From Halalkalibacter alkaliphilus (GTDB taxonomy: Bacteria > Bacillota > Bacilli > Bacillales > Bacillaceae_D): a DNA stretch of 64,000 nt. Positions 36,810 to 45,177 of the stretch are shown here, in pieces. Numbering within the stretch: the first letter of the stretch is position 1; the number at the start of each line of letters is the position of its first letter. The position numbers and the translations under genes were made by a program. The stretch is taken from contig NZ_JAKRYL010000003.1 in NCBI RefSeq assembly GCF_023555415.1, positions 62,001 to 126,000 of the forward strand, in the 5' to 3' direction. The notes under the pieces are model-generated. The model had not been told where the DNA came from and ran no database searches. It saw only the letters and a list, made by a program, of their open reading frames with translations.

Positions 36810-36840
36810 AGCAGCTAGAGAAGAAACTCTAGCTGCTTAT
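36810..36840 (+). terminator. Terminator after IolH-like gene 3
   Basis: AGCAGCTAGAG pairs with CTCTAGCTGCT, as after copy 2, but the T tract is weaker (TTATTT). Confidence 0.82.
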
Positions 36841-36866
36841 TTCAGTTTCAAAACTCTATTAAGTAA

Positions 36867-36912
36867 ATATGTCTTTAAATTATAAAAAAATGTCTTTCTA
36901 AGATAATTACAA
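36867..36912 (+). promoter_or_regulatory. Repeated upstream element C, copy 2
   Basis: It shares ATGTC-TTTAAATTATAAAA and AGATAA-TACAA with the other two copies, with more differences in the second half. It directly abuts a cre box before the binding-protein gene. Confidence 0.55.
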
Positions 36913-36926
36913 TGAAAGCGATTTCA
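36912..36926 (+). promoter_or_regulatory. cre box upstream of the RbsB-like lipoprotein
   Basis: ATGAAAGCGATTTCA matches the CcpA consensus fully and is nearly palindromic. It directly follows element C, so activator and CcpA sites are packed together. Confidence 0.82.
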
Positions 36927-37050
36927 TTTAGAATAAATTTAATAGCTCGTAAATGTTTTAATAGTTAGGGAGGTGAGGACAATTAGGATTTGCTTTTGCT
37001 TATAAGAAGTTTGAATGTCAATTAAGTTTAAAAAGTAGGGGGAACATATT

Positions 37051-38028
37051 ATGAACTTAAAAAAGAAATTACCTTTATTCATTAGTTTAATCTTTCTCGT
37101 ATTAATTATCTCCGCTTGTTCAAATGAACAAGCAAATCAGAACGAAACGACTTCAGACAGTGGCGGAAATGGTGATAAAATCGTAATTGGAGCCTCTTTA
37201 CCTACTTTTAGCGATGTTTGGTTAACATACCTGCATGATGGAATGAAAGACTATGCTGAGCAATTAGATGATGTGGAAGTAATTTATGTTGATGCCCAAA
37301 ATGATGCATCACAGCAAGTGGCGCAAATTGAAACGTTCATCACACGTGGGGTAGATGCAATGGTAATTATGCCTGTTGATATTACTAGCGCACCGGATAT
37401 GGTTGACCGAGCAAACGCAGCAGGTATACCAAATATTATTGTAAACCGTTATTTTGAAGGTGTAGAAGAGGCAACGGCATTTATCGGATCTGATTCTAAA
37501 ACTTCTGGTCTTATGCAAATGGAAGAAGTAGCGAAACTCCTTGATGGAAAAGGGAATATTGCTATTATGAACGGAGAATTGGGGCAAGAAGCGGCGATTC
37601 AAAGAACAGATGGTAATAAAGAAATTATTGAACAATATCCAGAAATGGAAGTTATCCTTGAATCAACAGCAAAATGGGATCGTGCTGAAGCTATGAATTT
37701 GATGGAGAACTGGTTGAACTCTGGTAAACAAATTGATGCTGTTGTTGCTAATAATGATGAAATGGCAATTGGTGCTCTTATGGCAGCAGAGGCAGTAGGA
37801 AAGTTAGACGAAATTGTCTTTGCTGGAATTGATGCTACTCCGGAAGCATTAAAATACATCCAGGATGGCAAGCTGAGCGTATCAGTCTTCCAAAATGCCA
37901 AAGGTCAAGGTGCAGGAGGCATAGAAGCAGCGGTTAAAGCTGTGAGAGGAGAAGAGTTAGAAAAGGTTACTGATATTCCATTTGAGTTAGTAACAATAGA
38001 TAATTTAGAAGAGTATATCCAAGAATAA
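37051..38028 (+). CDS. RbsB-type sugar/inositol-binding lipoprotein
   Basis: This 325-residue protein has a lipobox ending in ISAC (Cys23), an Asn/Ser/Gly-rich linker and a type I periplasmic-binding domain starting KIVIGASLPTF. Marks are DAQNDASQQVAQIETFI, GVDAMVIMPVD, VVANNDEMAIGALMAAEAVG and FAGIDATPEALKYI. Relatives bind ribose, galactose or inositol for RbsAC-type ABC importers, but no ATPase or permease of that type lies in the window. It may serve a transporter elsewhere. GGGGGAA precedes the ATG. Element C and a cre box lie upstream. Confidence 0.9.
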   Translation: MNLKKKLPLFISLIFLVLIISACSNEQANQNETTSDSGGNGDKIVIGASLPTFSDVWLTYLHDGMKDYAEQLDDVEVIYVDAQNDASQQVAQIETFITRGVDAMVIMPVDITSAPDMVDRANAAGIPNIIVNRYFEGVEEATAFIGSDSKTSGLMQMEEVAKLLDGKGNIAIMNGELGQEAAIQRTDGNKEIIEQYPEMEVILESTAKWDRAEAMNLMENWLNSGKQIDAVVANNDEMAIGALMAAEAVGKLDEIVFAGIDATPEALKYIQDGKLSVSVFQNAKGQGAGGIEAAVKAVRGEELEKVTDIPFELVTIDNLEEYIQE

Positions 38029-38072
38029 CTCAATTAGTCTATTAAAAGAGTCGTATATTTATTAATAAAAAT

Positions 38073-38103
38073 TAAGTGACTGCCAATTACGCAGTCGCTT
38101 TCT
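38073..38103 (+). terminator. Terminator after the RbsB-like gene
   Basis: GTGACTGC pairs with GCAGTCGC (one G-T pair), then TTTCTGTTG. The T tract is imperfect. Confidence 0.7.
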
Positions 38104-38182
38104 GTTGTATTATAAAAAGTAGTTGAGCATGGTATGTTATTATAAACTTGGATTCCCACCCAGATTGGAGAGGAAGGATATT

Positions 38183-39046
38183 ATGAATGTAAGTAAATCA
38201 GTTCGTAAACTGCAAGAGAGATGCATTCATCTTCCAGGAGAAAAAGTCTCTTTTCACATCTATTTTTGGGGAGCACATTCAAATCATTTAGATAATCCTT
38301 TACATAAACATTCTTTTTTTGAATTTTGTTATATAAACAGTGGAACGGGTCTTTACTTTGAGGATGGGCAAAACTATGAACTTAAGGAAGGAACCTTTAT
38401 TTGTTCGCATCCTGGAAAGCTTCACAGAATCCACGAGGGTAAAAACCTTTCTATTTTTTGGGTTGGTTTTGAGGTCAATGAATCATCTTCAAAGAAAGAA
38501 GGGATTAGTCTCTTTAGACAATTAGCTAAGATAAATAAAAAAGTTATTCATAATGCTGAGTCCTCAGAGACAGCACAGTTATGGCATGTCTTAATGAAAC
38601 ATGGAGAAAACTCATATTCTCCAGAGTTGCTATGTTCTCTTGGTCATTCTTTATTGCTCTCGCTTCAAACATTATTTTGTGGATTTAATGAAATTGAAGA
38701 TTTAGATAAATACGATTCTAGCAATAATGGTTTGATCGACCAAGCTCAATTGTTTATTAGGGATAATTTAACTATGCTACTTTCTCTAGAAGATGTAGCA
38801 CAATACTTGAATGTATCTACAAGACATCTCTCTCGCTTGTTTAGTAATCATTTAGGATTGACGTTTACTGCTTTTTTACGGCGAGAAAGGATAGGAGCCT
38901 CGGTAGAAAAATTGCGAGACTCTGATCTTTCAATTAAAGCGATATCAGAACTTTATTGCTTTTCGTCTGTCCATTATTTTACTCGTGTATTTTCAGAAGA
39001 AACGAGTTTAACACCAGGTGAATATAGAAAACTGACCCGTGGATAA
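38183..39046 (+). CDS. AraC-family regulator (YfiF-like position)
   Basis: This 287-residue protein has a cupin sensor domain (NPLHKHSFFEFCYINSGTGL, ELKEGTFICSHPGKLHR) and two helix-turn-helix motifs (LSLEDVAQYLNVSTRHLSRLF, IKAISELYCFSSVHYFTRVF). The ATG at 38183 is chosen because AGGAAGGA lies upstream. It precedes an isomerase and dehydrogenase pair, an order I recall from the yfiF-yfiG-yfiH-yfiI group of B. subtilis. It is the best candidate to bind element C, one copy of which lies just downstream at 39113. Confidence 0.88.
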   Translation: MNVSKSVRKLQERCIHLPGEKVSFHIYFWGAHSNHLDNPLHKHSFFEFCYINSGTGLYFEDGQNYELKEGTFICSHPGKLHRIHEGKNLSIFWVGFEVNESSSKKEGISLFRQLAKINKKVIHNAESSETAQLWHVLMKHGENSYSPELLCSLGHSLLLSLQTLFCGFNEIEDLDKYDSSNNGLIDQAQLFIRDNLTMLLSLEDVAQYLNVSTRHLSRLFSNHLGLTFTAFLRRERIGASVEKLRDSDLSIKAISELYCFSSVHYFTRVFSEETSLTPGEYRKLTRG

Positions 39047-39048
39047 GG

Positions 39049-39076
39049 AGGAACCCTTTTTTGGGGTTCTTTTTAT
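39049..39076 (+). terminator. Terminator after the AraC gene
   Basis: GGAACCC pairs with GGGTTCT with a T-rich loop, followed by TTTTATTTT. Confidence 0.75.
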
Positions 39077-39112
39077 TTTCCAAACATTTTTTCATTTTGC
39101 GGCAGGATAAGA

Positions 39113-39158
39113 AAATGTCCTTAAATTATAAAAAGAGGGCATTCATAGATAAATACAT
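39113..39158 (+). promoter_or_regulatory. Repeated upstream element C, copy 3
   Basis: The first 20 bases (AAATGTCCTTAAATTATAAA) are identical to copy 1, and GGCATTCATAGATAAATACA differs from it at one base. It lies about 120 bases before the isomerase gene. Confidence 0.62.
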
Positions 39159-39279
39159 AGTAGGTTAATTCTTGTAATCTTAAATTGTTGAAAACGCTTC
39201 AGTCAATGGAGGATGAATAAATCATCATGACGGAAGTCCTTTACAAGCTAGTACTTCAATGAAAACAGAGGTGATTTAT

Positions 39280-40203
39280 ATGAGTATAAAAATATCAGGA
39301 GCTCCTTGTTGTTGGGGGGTAGATGACCCAAAAAACCCTTATCTCCCACCATGGGAGAGGGTACTGCAAGAAGCATCTCAAGCAGGTTATAAAGGAATTG
39401 AGTTGGGACCTTATGGTTACATCCCAATGGACATAGAGAGAGTTCAAGAGGAACTTTCTAAAAATAATTTAACCATTATAGCTGGTACCATTTTTGATGA
39501 TTTGGTGTCTGAATCGAATCTAGAAAACTTATTAAAACAAGTCGATGATATTTGTTCTCTTATTACAAAACTTCCACCAGCTCCACAGGAAGAAGGTCAG
39601 ATCTTCCCTGCTCCGTATCTAGTAATCATTGATTGGGGACATGACGAACGAGATTACAAAGCCGGTCATCCAGATCAAGTTGAACGTTTACCTGCAGAAG
39701 ATTGGAATAGGATGATGGATCATATTCGCGCTATTTCTGAGAAAGCATGGAAGCAATATGGAGTCCGCCCCGTTATTCATCCACATGCAGGAGGCTATAT
39801 TGAGTTTGAAGATGAAATTAATAAACTTATGGAAGATATACCATATGAAACAGCAGGGCTTTGTTTAGATACAGGGCATTTATATTATTCAAAAATGGAC
39901 CCGGCACAATGGCTGCGTGACTGTGCAGAACGAATTGATTACATTCATTTTAAAGATATAGATTTACAAATGTATGAAGAAGTAATGAACGAACACATTC
40001 GCTTTTTCGAAGCTTGTGGCAAAGGTGTGATGTGTCCGATTGGACAAGGAATCATTGATTATGATTCCATCCATCAATTACTTAAGGACATAAACTACCA
40101 TGGCTACATCACGATTGAGCAAGAGCGTGACCCTAGAAATGCAGATACTAGTTTACAAGATGTTAGTCAAAGTTTGGCCTATCTAAAAAGTGTTGGTTAT
40201 TAA
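39280..40203 (+). CDS. IolE/YfiH-like sugar isomerase or inosose dehydratase-like protein
   Basis: This 307-residue xylose isomerase-like TIM barrel begins KISGAPCCWGVDDPKNPYLP, the opening seen in IolE/MocC and YfiH-type proteins. Barrel motifs include VIHPHAGGYIEFEDE, GLCLDTGHLYYSKMDP, YIHFKDID and TIEQERDP, which supply the usual Glu/Asp/His metal ligands. The ATG at 39280 follows AGAGGTGA; an upstream in-frame ATG at 39259 overlaps that site. It lies 25 bases before a dehydrogenase, so the two probably act in sequence on a keto-cyclitol or keto-sugar. Confidence 0.87.
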   Translation: MSIKISGAPCCWGVDDPKNPYLPPWERVLQEASQAGYKGIELGPYGYIPMDIERVQEELSKNNLTIIAGTIFDDLVSESNLENLLKQVDDICSLITKLPPAPQEEGQIFPAPYLVIIDWGHDERDYKAGHPDQVERLPAEDWNRMMDHIRAISEKAWKQYGVRPVIHPHAGGYIEFEDEINKLMEDIPYETAGLCLDTGHLYYSKMDPAQWLRDCAERIDYIHFKDIDLQMYEEVMNEHIRFFEACGKGVMCPIGQGIIDYDSIHQLLKDINYHGYITIEQERDPRNADTSLQDVSQSLAYLKSVGY

Positions 40204-40228
40204 GAAGAAAAGAAAAGGGGAATAGATT

Positions 40229-41395
40229 ATGATTAATGGTGAAAAGAAAATTGAGAATCCTATCCGTTGGGCAATGGTAGGTGGTGGACGTGGAAGTCAA
40301 ATTGGATATATCCATCGTTCTGCCGCTTTAAGAGATCATAATTTCCAATTGGTTGCCGGGGCGTTTGACATTAATGCTGAACGTGGGTTGGATTTTGGAG
40401 TTAATTTACATGTAGAACCAGAGCGTTGCTACCCTGATTATAAAAAGATGTTTGAAGAAGAAGCAAAGCGTGAAGATGGAATTCAAGCTGTATCTATTGC
40501 TACTCCAAATGGTACACACTATGAAATTTGCAAGGCAGCCTTAGAAGCTAATTTGCATGTAGTTTGTGAAAAGCCACTTTGCTTTACAACGGAAGAAGCG
40601 AAAGAATTAGAGGCGCTAGCTAAAGAAAAAAATCGTGTTGTTGGAATTACGTATGGATACTCAGGTCATCAGGCGATTGAGCAAGGACGTCAGATGATTG
40701 CAAATGGAGATTTAGGCGAAATAAGAATTATTAATATGCAGTTTGCTCACGGGTTTCATTCTGAAGCTGTTGAATTAGATAATCCAAGTACAAAATGGCG
40801 GGTTGATCCAAAGTTTGTTGGCCCAAGTTATGTATTAGGCGATTTAGGAACACATCCACTTTATTTATCTGAGGTTATGCTGCCAAACCTTAAAATTAAA
40901 AAGCTTATGTGCACTCGCCAAAGCTTTGTCAAAACACGTGCACCTTTAGAGGATAACGCTTATACGATTATGGAATACGATAATGGTGCGGTTGGAACAG
41001 TTTGGTCTTGTGCCGTGAATGCTGGTTCTATGCATAGCCAGAAAATCCGAGTTATCGGTTCAAAGGCAAGTATTGAATGGTGGGATGAACAACCGAATCA
41101 GCTTCGTTATGAAGTACAAGGGAAACCAGTACAAATCTTAGAACGTGGTATGAATTATCTTTATTCAGAAGCTTTAGCAGATGATCGTATTGGAGGAGGG
41201 CATCCTGAAGGGTTGTTTGAAGCATGGTCAAATCTGTATACGCGTTTTGCGCTGGCAATGGAAGCTGCTGATCAAGGAAGACAGTTAGAAGATATTTGGT
41301 ACCCAGGAATAGAAGCTGGCGTAGAGGGCGTCAGATGGGTTGAAAATTGTGTCCGCTCTGCTGATAATGGGGCTGTTTGGGTGGAATACCAATAA
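40229..41395 (+). CDS. Gfo/Idh/MocA-family dehydrogenase (YfiI-like)
   Basis: This 388-residue oxidoreductase is a paralogue of the one at 31956. It has AMVGGGRGSQIGYIHR for NAD(P) binding, VVCEKPLCF and GDLGTHPLYLSE with the catalytic Asp/His. AAAGGGGAA precedes the ATG. Pairing with the upstream isomerase suggests oxidation followed by isomerisation or dehydration of the product. YfiI of B. subtilis is of similar size as I recall. Substrate unassigned. Confidence 0.9.
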   Translation: MINGEKKIENPIRWAMVGGGRGSQIGYIHRSAALRDHNFQLVAGAFDINAERGLDFGVNLHVEPERCYPDYKKMFEEEAKREDGIQAVSIATPNGTHYEICKAALEANLHVVCEKPLCFTTEEAKELEALAKEKNRVVGITYGYSGHQAIEQGRQMIANGDLGEIRIINMQFAHGFHSEAVELDNPSTKWRVDPKFVGPSYVLGDLGTHPLYLSEVMLPNLKIKKLMCTRQSFVKTRAPLEDNAYTIMEYDNGAVGTVWSCAVNAGSMHSQKIRVIGSKASIEWWDEQPNQLRYEVQGKPVQILERGMNYLYSEALADDRIGGGHPEGLFEAWSNLYTRFALAMEAADQGRQLEDIWYPGIEAGVEGVRWVENCVRSADNGAVWVEYQ

Positions 41396-41425
41396 TTTAG
41401 GAAGAAGATTAAATATCGATTTTAA

Positions 41426-41463
41426 AGCCATACCCGATAAAAAAAGCGGTATGGCTATTTTTA
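41426..41463 (+). terminator. Rho-independent terminator closing the cyclitol cluster
   Basis: AGCCATACC pairs with GGTATGGCT across a 13-base loop, followed by ATTTTTATTT. Confidence 0.9.
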
Positions 41464-41529
41464 TTTATATTTGTATAAAACAAACCTATTGTTTATCATT
41501 ATTTGTATAAAAAGGATAGGAGGACGCAC

Positions 41530-43128
41530 TTGTTAATTAAAAAGTTTAAAATGCGCACGATCATCCTTTGGCTCGTTTGTATGGTTGTTCTTCTTTCCCT
41601 ATTATTTACAGATCTTTTAGTAAGCAGATCGATTAATGATAATAGTGTACGTTATGAAGAAGAAAAAGCACTTACGGTCGCAAGGATTGTCGCACAATCA
41701 GAGATTGTCCAAAGTGGATTAGTAGAAGGAAGGGCTGAAGAGATTCAGCAATATGCTAATGACGTTCGTCAATCAGCCGACGTTCTTTTCGTTGTTGTTA
41801 TGGATATGAGTGGGATACGGTATTCACATCCCAATCCTGAGTTAGTTGGACATCCCTTTGAAGGTGGAGACGAAGCTCAAGTTTTTGAAAATGAGGAGTA
41901 TAGTTCGATATCTGAAGGGACTCTCACAACTTCATTACGTTCATTTTCTCCTGTTATGAATGAGAGGAATGAACAAATCGGTGCTGTTGCCGTAGGGATT
42001 TCATTAGAGCACATTCAAAAAATGATAAATCAAAACCACAAAAATATAATACTTGGATCACTTGTAGGGTTATTAGTAGGACTAATTGGTGCGCTACTCA
42101 TTGTTAAATACATAAAGAAAACATTATATGGCTTAGAGCCTCCTGAAATAGCGAAGATATTAGAAGAAAGAAATGCAATGCTTCATTCCGTCCATGAAGG
42201 AATCATAGCAGTGGACAAAGACGGGAGAATTACACTCGTAAATAAATCTGCTTCAAAATTATTTGAAAAAGCTGGACTCCCACCCGAGCGAATAGGGATG
42301 AATGTAACGGAATATCTACCAATGAATGGTCTCGAGCGAGTATTAAAAACAGGAAAACAAGAGCTTGCAGAAGAAATTACGATTAATGATATCTCTATAT
42401 TAGTGAACCGAGTTCCCCTCATTGTTGATAGTAAGGTTATTGGGGCAATTTCAACTTTGAGGGATAAGACTGAAGTCAATGAGCTTGCCGAACAGTTAAC
42501 AGGTGTAAAGCTTTATGTAGATGCGCTAAGGGCGCAATCTCATGAGGTGAAAAATAACCTGCATGTCATCCTTGGAATGGTGCGAATCGGTGCATATGAA
42601 CAACTAAAGACGTTTATTCTTGAATTAGTTAATCATAAAAATCATGAAATTGGGCAAGTGACAGATATTCAGGATGCCGTATTATCGGGATTTTTGTTAG
42701 GAAAATTGAGTTATGCTAGGGAATGTGGGGTTAAGCTTTCAGTAAAAAGTGAAAATGTTATTCCGAAACCGAAATCGGCTGATGTTAACCATGAAATCAT
42801 TACGATTTTAGGTAATTTAATTAATAATTCAATTGAAGCAGTGGAAGATTGTACTTTTAAAAGAGTTGACGTCGTTCTAACATGTAAGGAATCCAAGTTA
42901 AAGCTGGAAGTGAAGGACACTGGTCCAGGGATTAAGACGGAGGAGTTAGAGGATATTTTTGAAAAAGGGTTTTCAACAAAAGGAGAAGAGCGTGGCTATG
43001 GTCTCGCTCTTGTAAAAGCAAGTATTGATGATCTTAATGGTAATATAACTATTGATACATTTACTGGTTTCGGGACAACCATTTCCGTTGAGATTCCATA
43101 TGAAACAGAGGAGAATTCTATTGATTAA
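41530..43128 (+). CDS. malK: Malate sensor histidine kinase MalK (CitA family)
   Basis: This 532-residue CitA/DcuS-type kinase has a membrane helix at about residues 9-29, an extracytoplasmic PAS domain with the ligand motif RYSHPNPELVGHPFEGGDE, a second helix near 180, a cytoplasmic PAS domain and a kinase core. The phosphoacceptor region is QSHEVKNNLHV and the ATP site DTGPGIK with GYGLALVKA. TTG at 41530 is chosen because AGGAGG lies 6 bases upstream. Size is within a residue or so of B. subtilis MalK, and malR, malic enzyme and maeN follow, so malate is the likely signal. Confidence 0.9.
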   Translation: MLIKKFKMRTIILWLVCMVVLLSLLFTDLLVSRSINDNSVRYEEEKALTVARIVAQSEIVQSGLVEGRAEEIQQYANDVRQSADVLFVVVMDMSGIRYSHPNPELVGHPFEGGDEAQVFENEEYSSISEGTLTTSLRSFSPVMNERNEQIGAVAVGISLEHIQKMINQNHKNIILGSLVGLLVGLIGALLIVKYIKKTLYGLEPPEIAKILEERNAMLHSVHEGIIAVDKDGRITLVNKSASKLFEKAGLPPERIGMNVTEYLPMNGLERVLKTGKQELAEEITINDISILVNRVPLIVDSKVIGAISTLRDKTEVNELAEQLTGVKLYVDALRAQSHEVKNNLHVILGMVRIGAYEQLKTFILELVNHKNHEIGQVTDIQDAVLSGFLLGKLSYARECGVKLSVKSENVIPKPKSADVNHEIITILGNLINNSIEAVEDCTFKRVDVVLTCKESKLKLEVKDTGPGIKTEELEDIFEKGFSTKGEERGYGLALVKASIDDLNGNITIDTFTGFGTTISVEIPYETEENSID

Positions 43129-43828
43129 AGTATTAATTTTAGATGATGATCCAATGGTAGCTGAATTTAATAAACGGTACTTACAAGAAGTAGAAGGTTT
43201 TGAGTTAGTAGACATAGCTAAATCTTATAATGAAGCGTTGGAAGTAATCAATCATAAAGAAGTAGATTTACTGTTGTTGGATATTTATATGGCTGGGAAA
43301 AATGGATTAGAATTGCTTCAACAGATTCGAAAAAAAGACAAATGGAAGATCGATGTGATTCTTGTGACAGCAGCTGATGATGTGGACTCGATCCAGACGG
43401 CTTTACGGTACGGAGCGGTAGATTACATTATAAAGCCTTTTGAATTTGAACGGTTTAATCAAGCGTTAACGACCTATAGAGAAAAGAATCATTTGCTTAA
43501 AAAACAAAATTTTCTGAAACAGGAAGAACTAGACCGTAAAATTTTTCATCAAAATGAGAAGAAGCAGATGTCGTTACCAAAGGGGTTAACCGCCAATACT
43601 TTACAAGTCATTGTCAATGCGATACTGGAAAAGGAAGCCGAACCGTTTTCCACTGATGAAATTGCCGAACAAGTACAAGTATCGCGTGTCTCTGTCAGAA
43701 AGTATATAAAATACTTGAAGGAAATTGGTGTACTTGGAGAGAGGATGACGTACGGGGCGATTGGAAGGCCAGTCTATTTATATGTAAACAAAGATTTAAC
43801 GAAATCAACATTTCAGAATCTATTTTAA
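43121..43828 (+). CDS. malR: Malate response regulator MalR (CitB family)
   Basis: This 235-residue regulator has a receiver domain (acid pocket Asp8-Asp9-Asp10, phosphoacceptor Asp54, Lys in IIKPFEF) and a CitB-type C-terminal helix-turn-helix (FSTDEIAEQVQVSRVSVRKYI). TTG at 43121 follows AGAGGAG by 7 bases and overlaps the malK stop by 8 bases, indicating translational coupling. Length equals that of B. subtilis MalR as I recall. It should activate the malic enzyme and maeN genes downstream. Confidence 0.9.
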   Translation: MIKVLILDDDPMVAEFNKRYLQEVEGFELVDIAKSYNEALEVINHKEVDLLLLDIYMAGKNGLELLQQIRKKDKWKIDVILVTAADDVDSIQTALRYGAVDYIIKPFEFERFNQALTTYREKNHLLKKQNFLKQEELDRKIFHQNEKKQMSLPKGLTANTLQVIVNAILEKEAEPFSTDEIAEQVQVSRVSVRKYIKYLKEIGVLGERMTYGAIGRPVYLYVNKDLTKSTFQNLF

Positions 43829-43851
43829 GCAGCCATTGGCTGCTTTTTTTA
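43829..43851 (+). terminator. Rho-independent terminator after malR
   Basis: AGCAGCCA and TGGCTGCT form a perfect 8-bp stem with a one-base centre (smaller effective stem), followed by seven T. Confidence 0.88.
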
Positions 43852-43871
43852 ATTACAAAAGGTTTCTTAAG

Positions 43872-43910
43872 TTTCATAAACTGTCACAAATTGTTCGAAT
43901 TTATTAAACT
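43872..43910 (+). promoter_or_regulatory. Candidate MalR-binding direct repeat
   Basis: TTTCATAAACT at 43872 and TTTATTAAACT at 43900 repeat at a distance of 28 bases upstream of the malic enzyme gene. A response-regulator site is inferred from position only. Confidence 0.35.
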
Positions 43911-43923
43911 AACTGTAGATTAG

Positions 43924-43938
43924 TTGGAAACGATTACA
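43924..43938 (+). promoter_or_regulatory. cre box before the malic enzyme gene
   Basis: TTGGAAACGATTACA matches the CcpA consensus fully and lies 16 bases before the ATG at 43955, overlapping the expected transcription start region. Confidence 0.78.
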
Positions 43939-43954
43939 AGTAGGAGGAATTGAA

Positions 43955-45145
43955 ATGAAGCATAATAACTTAAAAGAAAAAGCGATTCAATTACACCGAG
44001 ATCATTCGGGAAAAATAGAAGTCGTAAGTAAAGTAGAAATAAATAGTGAAGCAGAGTTAAGTCTTGTCTATACACCTGGAGTTGGTGATGTATGTAAGGA
44101 AATTGAAAAGAAGCCTCATGAAATAAACAATCTAACTTCTAGAGGAAACATGGTAGCAGTAGTAACAGATGGAACGGCTGTACTAGGGTTAGGTGATATT
44201 GGCCCAGGAGCCGCGATGCCTGTAATGGAAGGGAAATGTATGCTGTTTAAGAACTTTGCTAATATAGACGCCTTCCCGATTTGTCTTGACACTAAAAATG
44301 TTGATGAAATTGTCGCAATAGTGAAAGCGCTACAACCAACATTCGCGGGTATTAATTTAGAAGACATTTCAGCTCCACGCTGTTTTGAAATTGAGGATAG
44401 ATTGAAGAATGACCTTGATATTCCTGTATTTCATGATGATCAACACGGTACGGCGATTGTGGTGTTAGCTGGTTTACTAAACGGGCTAAAAGTAGTCGGG
44501 AAACAAATGAAAGCGGTCAAAATTGTCATAAATGGTGCAGGAGCTGCGGGCATTTCTATTGCTAAATTGCTTTTACATGCAGGCTTCACAAATATTACTC
44601 TTGTTAGTTTAGAAGGAGTTGTAAATAAAAGTGAAGATTGGTTAAACCCAAGCCAACAGCAAATTGCCATGGTGACCAATAAAGAAAATATTCAAGGTAC
44701 ACTAAAAGACGCAATTATAGAAGCAGATGTGTTTATTGGGGTTTCTGGACCAGCAGCACTAAAGACAGAACATGTAAAAAGTCTGGCTAAAGATCCGATT
44801 GTTTTTGCGATGGCGAACCCAATCCCAGAGATTTATCCTGAAGAAGCACTTGCAGCAGGAGCAAAAGTAGTTGGCACCGGACGATCCGACTATCCAAATC
44901 AAATTAATAATCTATTAGCATTCCCAGGTATTTTTAGAGGGGCGATTGACTCTGGTGCGTCAGATATCACGACAGAGATGAAAATTGCTGCTGCATATGC
45001 AATTGCAAACGTTATCCCGGAAAATGAGTTGAACTCATCTTATATTATTCCAAATGCACTGAACAAAGAAGTTCCAAAGGTCGTTGCAGAAGCTGTAGCA
45101 AAATCAGCGTTAAAAGAAGATCGAGTAACTGTTAAATCAAGTTAA
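43955..45145 (+). CDS. NAD(P)-dependent malic enzyme (oxaloacetate-decarboxylating)
   Basis: This 396-residue enzyme converts malate to pyruvate and CO2. It is the short bacterial form like YtsJ: SLVYTPGVGDVCKEI near the start, RGNMVAVVTDGTAVLGLGDIG, EDISAPRCFEIE with metal ligands, VFHDDQHGTAIVVLAGLLNGL and the NAD(P) site VINGAGAAGISIAKLL. AGGAGG precedes the ATG. It is the first gene of a two-gene unit with the malate transporter and lies directly behind malK-malR. Confidence 0.93.
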   Translation: MKHNNLKEKAIQLHRDHSGKIEVVSKVEINSEAELSLVYTPGVGDVCKEIEKKPHEINNLTSRGNMVAVVTDGTAVLGLGDIGPGAAMPVMEGKCMLFKNFANIDAFPICLDTKNVDEIVAIVKALQPTFAGINLEDISAPRCFEIEDRLKNDLDIPVFHDDQHGTAIVVLAGLLNGLKVVGKQMKAVKIVINGAGAAGISIAKLLLHAGFTNITLVSLEGVVNKSEDWLNPSQQQIAMVTNKENIQGTLKDAIIEADVFIGVSGPAALKTEHVKSLAKDPIVFAMANPIPEIYPEEALAAGAKVVGTGRSDYPNQINNLLAFPGIFRGAIDSGASDITTEMKIAAAYAIANVIPENELNSSYIIPNALNKEVPKVVAEAVAKSALKEDRVTVKSS

Positions 45146-45177
45146 CTAGTAAATGAGATAGAGAGGAAGTGAGGAAC

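Noticed and set aside
39190-39204. TTGAAAACGCTTCAG as a cre box
   Set aside because: It misses the CcpA consensus at the last two positions; it is better treated as part of the region shared with 33373-33480.
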